From Bacillota bacterium (GTDB taxonomy: Bacteria > Bacillota > Clostridia > Lachnospirales > Lachnospiraceae), in the NCBI GenBank assembly GCA_023399455.1, contig JAEWPN010000171.1:1-5100 (forward strand): 5,100 nt of DNA, written 5' to 3'. A program made the translations under genes and the position numbers. The notes below the pieces were generated by a model that saw only the letters and a list, made by a program, of their open reading frames with translations, was not told the origin of the DNA and ran no database searches. Positions 1 to 5,100 of this stretch are shown here, one piece after another (within the stretch, counting starts at the first letter, position 1; every line of letters begins with the position of its first letter).

Positions 1-2
1 AA

Positions 3-383
3 TTATTTGATTGTAACTTTAGCGCCTTCTGCTTCCAGTTTCGCTTTGATGTCTTCAGCATCCTGCTTGGAAGTAGCTTCTTTTACCATCTTAGGAGCAG
101 TGTCAACTAAGTCTTTAGCTTCTTTCAAGCCAAGGCCTGTAGCTTCACGTACAACCTTGATAACCTTAACCTTGTTAGGGCCAACTTCTGTAAGTTCAAC
201 GTCGAATTCTGTCTTCTCTTCTTCTGCTGCTGCGCCGTCGCCTGCACCTGCTGCCGCAACTACAACACCTGCTGCTGCGGATACGCCGAATTCTTCTTCG
301 CAAGCTTTTACCAAATCATTTAATTCTAATACTGTTAACTCTTTAATAGCTTCAATAAGTTCCTGAGCTGTTAATTTTGCCAT
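3..383 (-). CDS. rplL: 50S ribosomal protein L7/L12
   Basis: This protein forms the mobile stalk of the large ribosomal subunit. Its dimers bind the C-terminal helix of L10 and recruit translation GTPases. The 126 residues show the normal three-part build: an N-terminal dimerisation domain (about 1-33, with [21 protein letters not shown]), an Ala/Gly-rich flexible hinge (about 36-56), and the conserved C-terminal domain (about 58-126) with the factor-binding segment [12 protein letters not shown] at 83-94. The usual family length is 120-130 residues, so the gene is complete. An in-frame ATG two codons upstream (at 389) lies only 2 bases from the GGAGGT box, while the ATG at 383 is 8 bases away and gives the family-typical MAKLT start, so I chose 383. 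It follows rplJ after 63 bases with no terminator, so it is co-transcribed with it. What follows the stop is outside the window. Confidence 0.98.
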   Translation of the reverse strand: MAKLTAQELIEAIKELTVLELNDLVKACEEEFGVSAAAGVVVAAAGAGDGAAAEEEKTEFDVELTEVGPNKVKVIKVVREATGLGLKEAKDLVDTAPKMVKEATSKQDAEDIKAKLEAEGAKVTIK

Positions 384-391
384 TTTCATTT

Positions 392-397
392 ACCTCC
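392..397 (-). promoter_or_regulatory. rplL ribosome binding site
   Basis: The minus strand reads GGAGGT here. It is 8 bases from the ATG at 383 but only 2 bases from the in-frame ATG at 389, so it decides in favour of the downstream start. Confidence 0.85.
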
Positions 398-446
398 ATT
401 ATAATTTTGTAAGTTTCAATTAATTTTTATTTTCTGATTTTATTTC

Positions 447-1064
447 TTATTCAGCAGGAGCTTCTTCAACCGGTGCTACTGCTTCTTCAACCGGCGCTTC
501 TTCTGCTGCGGGTGCTGCTTCCTCTGTTGCTTCTACTGCCGGAGCCGCTTCTTCTGCTGTCGGTGTATCGCATGCGGATGCGCCGCCTTTTTCTGCCAGC
601 TGGTTCATGACACGAGCAAAGTTCGTAATCGGAGACTGGATACTTCCAAGTAACTTGGAGAGCAGTTCTTCTCTTGAAGGAACCTTAGCGATTTCGGCAA
701 TGCCGTTCGCATCGTATGCAGAACCTTCAACCACACCACCTTTGATCTCGAGCTTAGTTGCTTCCTTCGCAAATTTGCACAGTACTCTAGCCGGTGCCGT
801 AGCATCGCTTGTAGAGATCGCGATCGCGCTGGGGCCCTCCAGATACGGAGCAAGCGCTTCGAAGTCTGTTCCCTTAAACGCGAAATTCATCATCGTGTTC
901 TTGTAAACCTTGTAAGTAATTCCCTCTTCGCGAAGCTGCTTGCGAAGTCTTGTATCCTGCTCTACCGTAAGTCCGCGGTAATCCACGAGCACTACTGACT
1001 GCGCATCTTTAATGTTTGCGGAAATTTCTTCTACAACGGGTTGTTTCAATTCAACTTTTGCCAC
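447..1064 (-). CDS. rplJ: 50S ribosomal protein L10 with Ala/Glu/Pro tail
   Basis: L10 anchors the L7/L12 dimers to 23S rRNA beside L11, forming the base of the stalk; with bound L12 it is also the repressor of its own operon in bacteria where this was studied. The N-terminal rRNA-binding domain shows typical segments: VVLVDYRGLTV at 24-34, YKVYKNTMMNFAF at 51-63 and LEGPSAIA at 75-82. The helix that docks L7/L12 is about 133-160 (REELLSKLLGSIQSPITNFARVMNQLAEKG). Typical L10 is about 165-175 residues; this one is 205, because about 44 residues rich in Ala, Glu and Pro follow the helix. The start is GTG (1062-1064), 7 bases after a strong GGAGGT, and gives the family-typical MAKV opening. It is first in the rplJL unit, behind an attenuator leader. 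Confidence 0.97.
   Translation of the reverse strand: MAKVELKQPVVEEISANIKDAQSVVLVDYRGLTVEQDTRLRKQLREEGITYKVYKNTMMNFAFKGTDFEALAPYLEGPSAIAISTSDATAPARVLCKFAKEATKLEIKGGVVEGSAYDANGIAEIAKVPSREELLSKLLGSIQSPITNFARVMNQLAEKGGASACDTPTAEEAAPAVEATEEAAPAAEEAPVEEAVAPVEEAPAE
460..494 (-). repeat. Tandem 21-base repeat in the rplJ tail
   Basis: The 14-base word CCGGTTGAAGAAGC (minus strand) occurs at 460-473 and again at 481-494, a period of exactly 21 bases or seven codons. It encodes adjacent APVEEAV and APVEEAP units of the acidic L10 tail. The surrounding GAAGAAGC and GCAGCA words suggest the tail grew by in-frame duplication of short units; that origin is inference. Confidence 0.75.
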
Positions 1065-1071
1065 TTTTTCT

Positions 1072-1078
1072 ACCTCCT
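1072..1078 (-). promoter_or_regulatory. rplJ ribosome binding site
   Basis: AGGAGGT on the minus strand, 7 bases before the GTG start at 1064. A strong Shine-Dalgarno at ideal spacing is what supports the non-ATG start. Confidence 0.85.
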
Positions 1079-1090
1079 TATAGATTTGTA

Positions 1091-1104
1091 AGGGCTTTGG
1101 CCCT
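1091..1104 (-). other. Small hairpin between attenuator and rplJ ribosome binding site
   Basis: The transcript can form a 5-base-pair AGGGC/GCCCT stem with a CAAA loop, 12 bases before the rplJ Shine-Dalgarno. No U-tract follows, so it is not a terminator. It could affect translation initiation or mRNA stability, but the sequence alone does not show this. Confidence 0.35.
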
Positions 1105-1133
1105 CTTCTTGCCGATAGGAGTTTTATACATAT

Positions 1134-1162
1134 AAAAAACCTCTCTGAAGACAGAAAGGTTT
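1134..1162 (-). terminator. Rho-independent attenuator of the L10 leader
   Basis: On the minus strand AAACCTTTCTG pairs with CAGAGAGGTTT across a TCTT loop. This gives 11 base pairs with one G-U wobble, and the 3' arm runs into a stretch of six U. It lies about 70 bases upstream of rplJ and downstream of the L10 promoter, so it can only act as an attenuator for rplJL. It would also stop transcripts arriving from the CapA-like gene. Confidence 0.85.
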
Positions 1163-1276
1163 AAAGTCACAATACATCATCAACTCTTCTCCTCGGTAGG
1201 CGATACACTTACGCCGCAGGAACAGATGACTGTTCACATTCGGCACCTACTGTCTTCGGCACGGTCAAAACGACCT
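1134..1276 (-). ncRNA. L10 ribosomal protein leader (autoregulatory)
   Basis: This 5' untranslated region matches the layout of L10 leaders of Firmicutes, in which L10 with bound L12 binds the leader and promotes early termination. A 7-pair helix GUAGGUG/CGCCUAC (1244-1250 with 1196-1202) encloses a perfect GAACAG-UCAU-CUGUUC hairpin (1220-1235) and an unpaired purine-rich stretch. A short GGUC/GACC hairpin (about 1262-1274) lies at the 5' end and the attenuator at the 3' end. The segment GAAGACAG (1250-1257) is exactly complementary to CUGUCUUC in the attenuator (1147-1154), so an antiterminator can form. That pairing runs into the GUAGG strand of the L10-binding helix, making the two folds mutually exclusive. 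The fold is read by eye; the family assignment is from known leader architecture. Confidence 0.85.
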
Positions 1277-1281
1277 TTATT

Positions 1282-1311
1282 AATATAATATATTTCTCCG
1301 CATTTTGTCAA
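1282..1311 (-). promoter_or_regulatory. Sigma-A-type promoter of rplJL
   Basis: A perfect -35 box TTGACA at 1306-1311 is followed after 18 bases by TATATT at 1282-1287 (5 of 6 matches to TATAAT). Transcription would begin near 1275, right where the L10 leader structure begins. This gives rplJL a promoter of its own, separate from the rpmG-rplA unit. Confidence 0.8.
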
Positions 1312-1344
1312 GCATTTTATGACAACACTTTTTCAAATTCTATA

Positions 1345-2604
1345 TTAATTTATAAATCCTTCTTCGTCTATGTTCACACCGGGAGAGATAGAGCGCATAT
1401 AGGCAAGTACTCTTTCCTTTTCCTCCCCTTCCAGCAAAGAGGTCCTGCAGTCCTTTTGGAGGGCCGGAATGAACTTAAGGCTTTTTAATCCATTCGCATC
1501 GATGGCGGCTTTTACCAGGCAGGTATCCACCTGTTTGGAGTTGAACCAGAAATTGCCGAGGCTGTATACCACAGGAACTCCATCCACATATTGAATGGGC
1601 TGGAGACAGTGGGGATGATCGCCGATAATCAAATCTGCTCCCGCTTCCACTATTTTCGGTGCCTGATCCAGCTGGGCGGGGTCAGGCTCCTCCGTATTCT
1701 CTGTTCCCCAATGAATATATACCACCACAAAATCGCTGTTTTCCTTCGCCGCCTTTACCGCTTCCAAAAGGCCCTCAGGATTCCAGCACCGGAATACTCC
1801 CGCAGAGTTATCCGTCGCGCCCTTGGTATCGGGATTGTCCAGACGCTCAATTTGGGTAGCGGACAAATATGCTATTTTTATATCGTTGATAATGAAGTAG
1901 ACAGGCTTTGCTGCTTCCTCCAGATTACGGCCCGCCCCTACATAGGGCATCCCTGCCTCTTTTAAAATATCCAGGGAATCCAGAAGCGCTGTTTCTCCGT
2001 AATCGTACGCATGATTATTAGCAAGCGATACGATATCCACCCCCATATCGTCCAAAAGACTTACGGATTCAGGCTTTGCACGGAAGGTGAACTGTTTCTC
2101 CGGCGTCGGCGTTCCTCTGTCGGAATAAGGGAATTCATTGTTCAGCATTAAAATATCTGCGCTCTTCATTTCATCCAGCAGCTCCGCAGATATGCTGTCA
2201 TAGATGCCGTTTGTCCTCTGCAGCAGTTTTACCATAACGCTGTAACTCGGATCGAACAGTATATCCCCGCCAAAGGACAGCGTTACCTCTTCAGCCGATG
2301 CTGCCTCCTTCGTATAAATATTGTTCCGGGCCATATACTCTTCATCCGCCAGGATCTCTCCATAGCGTCCGCTTGGAGTAAGCGCCTCTTCCCCTGCCTT
2401 CGCCTCCGGTATTTTCTCCGAAAACATATGCGAAACGGCCTCCGACAATCCGGAGGGTGAAAGTGTCACCGCGTCTGCTTTCCCCACAATGGCATTATAT
2501 ATCAATATTCCTGCAACTCCTGCAATCACCACTCCGGCAAAGGTTATCCAGAAGGTTAGCACGATATTCAGAAAGTGAATTTTTCTTCTCCGGGTTCTCT
2601 TCAT
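1345..2604 (-). CDS. CapA-family (PGA_cap) metallophosphoesterase-like protein, membrane-anchored
   Basis: The 419-residue protein has a basic N-terminus (KRTRRRK), one hydrophobic segment at about 11-38 acting as signal anchor, and a linker rich in Glu, Ala and Ser (about 42-105). The catalytic-type domain (about 106-355) should therefore lie outside the membrane. It carries the motifs of CapA/PgsA calcineurin-like proteins in order: FGGD 111-114, NNEFPYSDRG 155-164, SLANNHAYDYG 193-203, VYIHWGTE 295-302, IIGDHPHCLQP 327-337 and VVYSLGNFWF 345-354. The Asp, Asn and His residues expected to bind metal are present. The family is linked to poly-gamma-glutamate capsule synthesis, but many members stand alone with unknown substrate. 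No capB or capC genes are visible here, so I give no gene symbol. Its ATG has AGGAG 10 bases upstream, and it has its own promoter. Its position between rplA and rplJ is unusual. Confidence 0.9.
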   Translation of the reverse strand: MKRTRRRKIHFLNIVLTFWITFAGVVIAGVAGILIYNAIVGKADAVTLSPSGLSEAVSHMFSEKIPEAKAGEEALTPSGRYGEILADEEYMARNNIYTKEAASAEEVTLSFGGDILFDPSYSVMVKLLQRTNGIYDSISAELLDEMKSADILMLNNEFPYSDRGTPTPEKQFTFRAKPESVSLLDDMGVDIVSLANNHAYDYGETALLDSLDILKEAGMPYVGAGRNLEEAAKPVYFIINDIKIAYLSATQIERLDNPDTKGATDNSAGVFRCWNPEGLLEAVKAAKENSDFVVVYIHWGTENTEEPDPAQLDQAPKIVEAGADLIIGDHPHCLQPIQYVDGVPVVYSLGNFWFNSKQVDTCLVKAAIDANGLKSLKFIPALQKDCRTSLLEGEEKERVLAYMRSISPGVNIDEEGFIN

Positions 2605-2643
2605 CTGTTATGAGCTCCTGCTGATTTTTATAACAACAATGTA

Positions 2644-2671
2644 ATTATAACACAATTCATTCACACGTCAA
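2644..2671 (-). promoter_or_regulatory. Promoter of the CapA-like gene
   Basis: The -35 box TTGACG (2666-2671) is followed after 16 bases by a perfect TATAAT (2644-2649), preceded by TGT, an extended -10 element. The expected start is near 2637, leaving a leader of about 33 bases. The stretch TTGTGTTATA followed by a purine-pyrimidine TTA closely resembles the -10 region of the rpmG promoter at the right end of the window. Confidence 0.8.
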
Positions 2672-2694
2672 AATAACAAGGTCTTTCCTATGAT

Positions 2695-2736
2695 ATAAAA
2701 GGGCTGTCACACTAATCTCTTAGTGCGGCAGCCCTT
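2695..2736 (-). terminator. Rho-independent terminator of the rpmG-rplA unit
   Basis: The minus strand forms a long stem: AAGGGCTG with CAGCCCTT (8 pairs), one A-C mismatch, then CGCACTAA with TTAGTGTG (8 pairs, one wobble), closed by a GAGA loop. TTTTATAT follows the stem. It begins 23 bases after the rplA stop and ends 24 bases before the -35 box of the CapA-like gene, so it insulates that gene from the ribosomal unit. The plus strand lacks a T-run after the stem, so termination is one-directional. Confidence 0.9.
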
Positions 2737-2759
2737 GCAAACTCTACAAACAACGCATA

Positions 2760-3449
2760 TTAGAACTTCGCTACGCTAACCTTTACGCCCGGTCCCATAG
2801 TGGAAGAAAGCGTAATGCTTCTTAAATACTGTCCCTTCAATGCTGACGGTTTTGCTTTTACAATAGCTTCCATCAATGCTCCGAAGTTCTGTGACAGCTG
2901 CTCCTCCGTAAAGGAAGCCTTGCCAACCGGTACGTGTACGATGTTGGATTTGTCTAATCTGTACTCGATCTTACCAGCCTTGATATCGTTAACTGCCTTG
3001 GTTACATCCATCGTTACCGTTCCAGCCTTCGGGTTAGGCATCAAGCCTTTCGGTCCGAGAACCTTACCGAGACGTCCTACAACACCCATCATATCAGGGG
3101 TAGCAACAACAACGTCGAAATCTAACCAGCCTTCGTTCTGGATTCTGGGAATAAGCTCATCGCCGCCTACGAAATCAGCTCCTGCTGCTTCTGCTTCGGA
3201 AGCCTTATCTCCTTTCGCGAATACCAATACTTTTACTTCTTTACCTGTACCGTTAGGTAATACAACGGCACCACGAATCTGCTGTTCTGCATGACGTCCG
3301 TCACAGCCTGTTCTGATATGAACTTCAATCGTCTCATCAAATTTTGCGGTAGCAGTCTTTTTTACAAGAGCGATCGCATCTGCTGCTTCATACTGAACGG
3401 AACGGTCTACCTGCTTCGCAGCTTCATTATATTTTTTTCCATGTTTCAT
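2760..3449 (-). CDS. rplA: 50S ribosomal protein L1
   Basis: L1 forms the second mobile stalk of the large subunit, at the E site, and guides release of deacylated tRNA; in many bacteria it also represses its own mRNA. The 229 residues match the usual family length. Domain I is split between about 1-66 and 160-229, with domain II between. Recognisable segments are [12 protein letters not shown] at 59-70, [15 protein letters not shown] at 132-146 (the family signature) and the end [18 protein letters not shown] two codons upstream (3455) could start the same frame, but the GGAGG box lies 8 bases from the ATG at 3449 and only 2 bases from the TTG, and MKHGKKY is the expected opening. It follows rplK by 59 bases and is the last gene before the terminator. 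Confidence 0.98.
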   Translation of the reverse strand: MKHGKKYNEAAKQVDRSVQYEAADAIALVKKTATAKFDETIEVHIRTGCDGRHAEQQIRGAVVLPNGTGKEVKVLVFAKGDKASEAEAAGADFVGGDELIPRIQNEGWLDFDVVVATPDMMGVVGRLGKVLGPKGLMPNPKAGTVTMDVTKAVNDIKAGKIEYRLDKSNIVHVPVGKASFTEEQLSQNFGALMEAIVKAKPSALKGQYLRSITLSSTMGPGVKVSVAKF

Positions 3450-3457
3450 TGTCAATT

Positions 3458-3463
3458 CCTCCT
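3458..3463 (-). promoter_or_regulatory. rplA ribosome binding site
   Basis: AGGAGG on the minus strand, 8 bases before the ATG at 3449 and too close to the in-frame TTG at 3455. It fixes the L1 start. Confidence 0.85.
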
Positions 3464-3508
3464 ATGGTTCAACCGGCAATCATCATTGCCTCCCACTTTT
3501 ACTTGTTA

Positions 3509-3934
3509 TTAATCTTCTACTGTAATGCCCATACTTCTTGCTGTACCTGCGATCATGCTCATAGCCGCTTCGAGAGAAGCCGCATTCAAATCAGGCAATT
3601 TCAGCTCAGCGATTTCTTTTACTTTGTCTTTGGAAATCGTTGCTACCTTCGTCTTGTTAGGCACTGCCGAACCGGACTTAAGGTTGCATGCTTTCTTAAG
3701 AAGTACTGCTGCAGGCGGAGTCTTTGTAACAAAACTGAAGCTTCTATCTGCATATACCGTAATAACAACGGGGATGATAGTGTCTCCCTTATCCGCTGTT
3801 CTGGCGTTGAACTGTTTCGTAAATTCAACGATGTTGACACCATGCTGTCCAAGTGCGGGACCAACCGGTGGAGCCGGTGTTGCTTTTCCGGCAGGAATCT
3901 GTAACTTAATATATCCTTCTACTTTCTTTGCCAT
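3509..3934 (-). CDS. rplK: 50S ribosomal protein L11
   Basis: L11 binds 23S rRNA at the GTPase-associated centre next to L10 and is the region where thiostrepton acts. The 141 residues are exactly the common family length. The N-terminal domain (about 1-70) carries the proline-rich segment [16 protein letters not shown] at 20-35; the C-terminal RNA-binding domain (about 76-141) ends with the conserved GTARSMGI at 130-137. The reading frame stays open for 35 codons upstream to an ATG at 4039, but GGAGGT (3941-3946) sits 6 bases before the ATG at 3934, and [18 protein letters not shown] is the standard L11 opening. The upstream part is leader RNA. The gene is followed closely by rplA and preceded by nusG with no clear terminator between. 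Confidence 0.98.
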   Translation of the reverse strand: MAKKVEGYIKLQIPAGKATPAPPVGPALGQHGVNIVEFTKQFNARTADKGDTIIPVVITVYADRSFSFVTKTPPAAVLLKKACNLKSGSAVPNKTKVATISKDKVKEIAELKLPDLNAASLEAAMSMIAGTARSMGITVED

Positions 3935-3940
3935 TTTGGC

Positions 3941-3946
3941 ACCTCC
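3941..3946 (-). promoter_or_regulatory. rplK ribosome binding site
   Basis: GGAGGT on the minus strand, 6 bases before the ATG at 3934. It rules out the longer in-frame reading from 4039, which would give L11 a 35-residue extension unknown in the family. Confidence 0.85.
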
Positions 3947-3955
3947 TAAAATATT

Positions 3956-4009
3956 GTGGTCTGGCGCTTCATCCTCCATACGGTAAAACCGATGGGATGA
4001 TGCTCCCAC
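3956..4009 (-). promoter_or_regulatory. Candidate L1-binding leader of rplK-rplA
   Basis: Read as RNA, GUGG (4006-4009) pairs with CCAC (3956-3959), and CAUC (3999-4002) pairs with GAUG (3970-3973). They enclose an asymmetric internal loop with GAG on one side and a longer strand beginning AAG on the other. Inside is a hairpin CCAU-CGGU/ACCG-AUGG with a bulged U and a UUU loop (3976-3995). The GUGGGAG strand equals the conserved GGUGGGAG strand of the 23S rRNA site bound by L1, which also has two short helices around an asymmetric loop. The element ends 9 bases before the rplK Shine-Dalgarno, where bound L1 could block translation. The folding is by eye and L1 binding is inference. Confidence 0.5.
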
Positions 4010-4059
4010 TGCCCTGAAAAAATCCCCAAGGCTTTTCATGTTACTGATTTATATTTCAA

Positions 4060-4077
4060 TCGGAAAAAGAATTCCGA
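4060..4077 (-). other. Hairpin just after nusG
   Basis: TCGGAA pairs perfectly with TTCCGA over a TTCTTT loop, beginning 11 bases after the nusG stop. No U-tract follows the stem, so strong termination is not expected. It may be an mRNA processing or stability element between nusG and rplK; the sequence does not decide this. Confidence 0.4.
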
Positions 4078-4088
4078 CAAAATATCGC

Positions 4089-4604
4089 TTACATCCTTCT
4101 TACTTCTGCAAAGCCAATCTCGACCGGCGTCTCCCTGCCGAAAAGCTCTACATTAATCGTAGCCGTCTGTTTGCCGAAATCGATTCTCTGTACGACGCCC
4201 ACAGTGTCCTTCCAAACTCCGGCGACGACCGCAATCGTATCTCCCTCCGCAAAGTCCACGGAAATATTTTCCATTCGAATGCCAAGAGGTTTCATTTCTG
4301 CTTCCGTAAGCGGTACCGGCTTGCTTCCCGGACCCACAAAGCCCGTAACACCTCTCGTATTCCTGACAACATACCAAGTGTCGTCATTCATTACCATATT
4401 AATAAGAACATAACCCGGGAACATCTTTTTCTGAACATTCTTCTTAGCGCCGTTCTTCATCTCCACGACGTCCTGCATAGGTACACGGACCTCCAGAATC
4501 TCTTCCTCCAGATGTCTGTTCTCGATTGTCTTCTCAATATTGGCTTTGACTTTATTCTCATACCCGGAATAGGTATGCACTACATACCAATTTGCTTCTG
4601 ACAT
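4089..4604 (-). CDS. nusG: Transcription elongation and termination factor NusG
   Basis: NusG binds the RNA polymerase clamp through its NGN domain and contacts ribosomal protein S10 or Rho through its KOW domain. The 171 residues match the family. The NGN domain (about 1-110) shows NWYVVHTYSGYENKVK at 5-20, FPGYVLINM at 62-70 and WYVVRNTRGVTGFVGPG at 77-93. The KOW domain (about 118-171) contains FAEGDTIAVVAGVWKDTVGVV at 118-138. The usual KOW signature here has GPF; this protein has GVW at 129-131, a small divergence. The ATG at 4604 has a GAGGGTGG stretch 4-11 bases upstream, a weaker Shine-Dalgarno than its neighbours. It starts 15 bases after the secE stop, the classic secE-nusG pairing. 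Confidence 0.98.
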   Translation of the reverse strand: MSEANWYVVHTYSGYENKVKANIEKTIENRHLEEEILEVRVPMQDVVEMKNGAKKNVQKKMFPGYVLINMVMNDDTWYVVRNTRGVTGFVGPGSKPVPLTEAEMKPLGIRMENISVDFAEGDTIAVVAGVWKDTVGVVQRIDFGKQTATINVELFGRETPVEIGFAEVRRM

Positions 4605-4619
4605 TTATCCACCCTCACT

Positions 4620-4829
4620 CTATAACGTCGTCATGAAATCTACACCATACTGAATAATAAAATCGAGTACGGCAATGATTACTCCTACTACAACCGAGGC
4701 ACAGACAACTGCTGTAGACTGTTTGAGAAGTGCATCCTTATCCGGCCATGTAATTTTCTTAAATTCAGTTTTTACACCTTTGAAAAAATCCGTCTTCGGT
4801 GCTTTATCTGTATTTGCGGAATCTCCCAT
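4620..4829 (-). CDS. secE: Preprotein translocase subunit SecE
   Basis: SecE is the small essential clamp subunit of the SecYEG translocon in the cytoplasmic membrane. The 69 residues fit the short single-span SecE of Firmicutes rather than the three-span form of enterobacteria. A hydrophilic start (1-13) is followed by the conserved amphipathic stretch FFKGVKTEFKKITWPDKDAL at 15-34, containing the ITWP signature, and one membrane span at about 39-62. AAGGAG lies 6 bases before the ATG at 4829. The gene ends in TAG, unlike the other genes here, which use TAA. It sits 30 bases after rpmG and 15 before nusG, the normal order in Firmicutes. Confidence 0.97.
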   Translation of the reverse strand: MGDSANTDKAPKTDFFKGVKTEFKKITWPDKDALLKQSTAVVCASVVVGVIIAVLDFIIQYGVDFMTTL

Positions 4830-4859
4830 ATTGTACTCCTTTCAAAAATTACGGGCCAA

Positions 4860-5009
4860 TTATTTAGTTTCTTTGTGCATAGTATGAGTCTTGCAGAATC
4901 TACAATATTTCTTTGTCTCCATTCTATCCGGATGTGCTTTCTTATCTTTTGTTGTATTGTAGTTACGCTGCTTGCATTCCGTACATGCCAATGTAATTCT
5001 CGTACGCAT
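4860..5009 (-). CDS. rpmG: 50S ribosomal protein L33, zinc-binding type
   Basis: L33 is a small large-subunit protein near the E site. The 49-residue product opens [20 protein letters not shown] and has two CxxC pairs, Cys9/Cys12 and Cys36/Cys39, so this is the zinc-ribbon form; many bacteria also carry a cysteine-free paralogue used under zinc shortage. The segments [20 protein letters not shown] and the end HKETK are family-typical. GGAGG (5018-5022) lies 8 bases before the ATG. Larger overlapping frames on the same strand do not resemble known proteins. It is first in the unit, just behind a strong promoter and upstream of secE, the usual arrangement in Firmicutes. Confidence 0.97.
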   Translation of the reverse strand: MRTRITLACTECKQRNYNTTKDKKAHPDRMETKKYCRFCKTHTMHKETK

Positions 5010-5068
5010 ATATTTTTCCTCCAATTTTTGAGCATAAAAAAAAGACCTAAAACTAATCTCGTTTGATA

Positions 5069-5097
5069 ACTATAACACAAGAAATCCGCATCGTCAA
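5069..5097 (-). promoter_or_regulatory. Promoter of the rpmG-secE-nusG-rplKA unit
   Basis: TTGACG at 5092-5097, a 17-base spacer and TATAGT at 5069-5074, with TGT just before the -10 box (extended -10). Transcription should start near 5062-5064, giving a leader of about 53 bases. The leader contains a run of eight T on the minus strand (5036-5043), preceded only by a weak, wobble-rich hairpin. Confidence 0.8.
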
Positions 5098-5100
5098 CTG

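Noticed and set aside
447..581. CRISPR-like or satellite repeat array
   Set aside because: The repetition is coding, in frame, two copies only, and explained by the acidic L10 tail.
605..906. Open frames of 82 codons (minus) and 99 codons (plus) inside rplJ
   Set aside because: Both are shadows of the L10 coding frame with no ribosome binding site or family features.
1345..2604. A poly-gamma-glutamate capsule operon
   Set aside because: Only the CapA-like protein is present; no capB, capC or other capsule genes are adjacent, so a capsule role is not supported here.
2800..3294. 164-codon plus-strand open frame opposite rplA
   Set aside because: It is antisense to L1 and its hydrophobic, low-information translation matches nothing recognised.
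3935..4039. In-frame 35-codon extension that would start rplK at the ATG at 4039
   Set aside because: The ATG at 3934 has a strong Shine-Dalgarno and gives the exact family length of 141; the extension resembles no L11 and overlaps a structured leader.
4060..4077. Terminator after nusG
   Set aside because: The 6-pair hairpin is perfect but is followed by UUGAAAUA rather than a U-tract, and I see no convincing promoter for rplK downstream of it.
4038..4601. 187-codon plus-strand open frame opposite nusG
   Set aside because: It is antisense to the well-conserved NusG and shows no protein-family features; its length reflects the codon pattern of nusG.
4772..5080. 102-codon minus-strand open frame across rpmG and into secE
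   Set aside because: It overlaps the true L33 gene in another frame, lacks a good ribosome binding site and has no recognisable domain.

Overview
This window is a bacterial ribosomal and transcription-factor gene cluster. Every gene lies on the minus strand, so the biological reading order runs from high to low coordinates: rpmG (L33), secE, nusG, rplK (L11), rplA (L1), a CapA-type metallophosphoesterase-like gene, rplJ (L10) and rplL (L7/L12, whose stop codon is 3 bases from the window edge). Strong AGGAGG-type ribosome binding sites, sigma-A-like promoters, a zinc-type L33, a short SecE and an L10 leader with an attenuator point to a low-to-moderate GC Firmicute. The protein sequences look most like Clostridia, probably Lachnospiraceae, but that assignment is inference from memory.

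Region 5100-2695 is the first transcription unit. A strong promoter at the right edge (TTGACG, 17-base gap, TATAGT) precedes rpmG, secE, nusG, rplK and rplA. The gaps are short and free of convincing terminators until a strong hairpin just after rplA. The 154-base nusG-rplK gap holds an RNA fold that resembles the 23S rRNA binding site of L1, a candidate for autoregulation of rplKA.

Region 2671-1345 is the unexpected part. A 419-residue membrane-anchored CapA-like protein, with its own near-consensus promoter, sits between rplA and rplJ. Elsewhere these two genes are normally neighbours or separated only by the L10 leader. There is no terminator between the end of this gene and the L10 promoter.

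Region 1311-3 is the rplJL unit. It has its own promoter, an L10-type leader with a rho-independent attenuator, and an alternative pairing that would break that attenuator. The L10 protein starts at GTG and carries a 44-residue Ala/Glu/Pro tail. Together the genes build the L1 and L7/L12 stalks of the large ribosomal subunit (L1, L10, L11, L7/L12), the SecE translocon subunit and the NusG elongation factor. The CapA-like gene has no obvious functional link to these. I see no RNA genes, insertion sequences, CRISPR arrays or attachment sites. No stretch over 300 bases lacks a gene.
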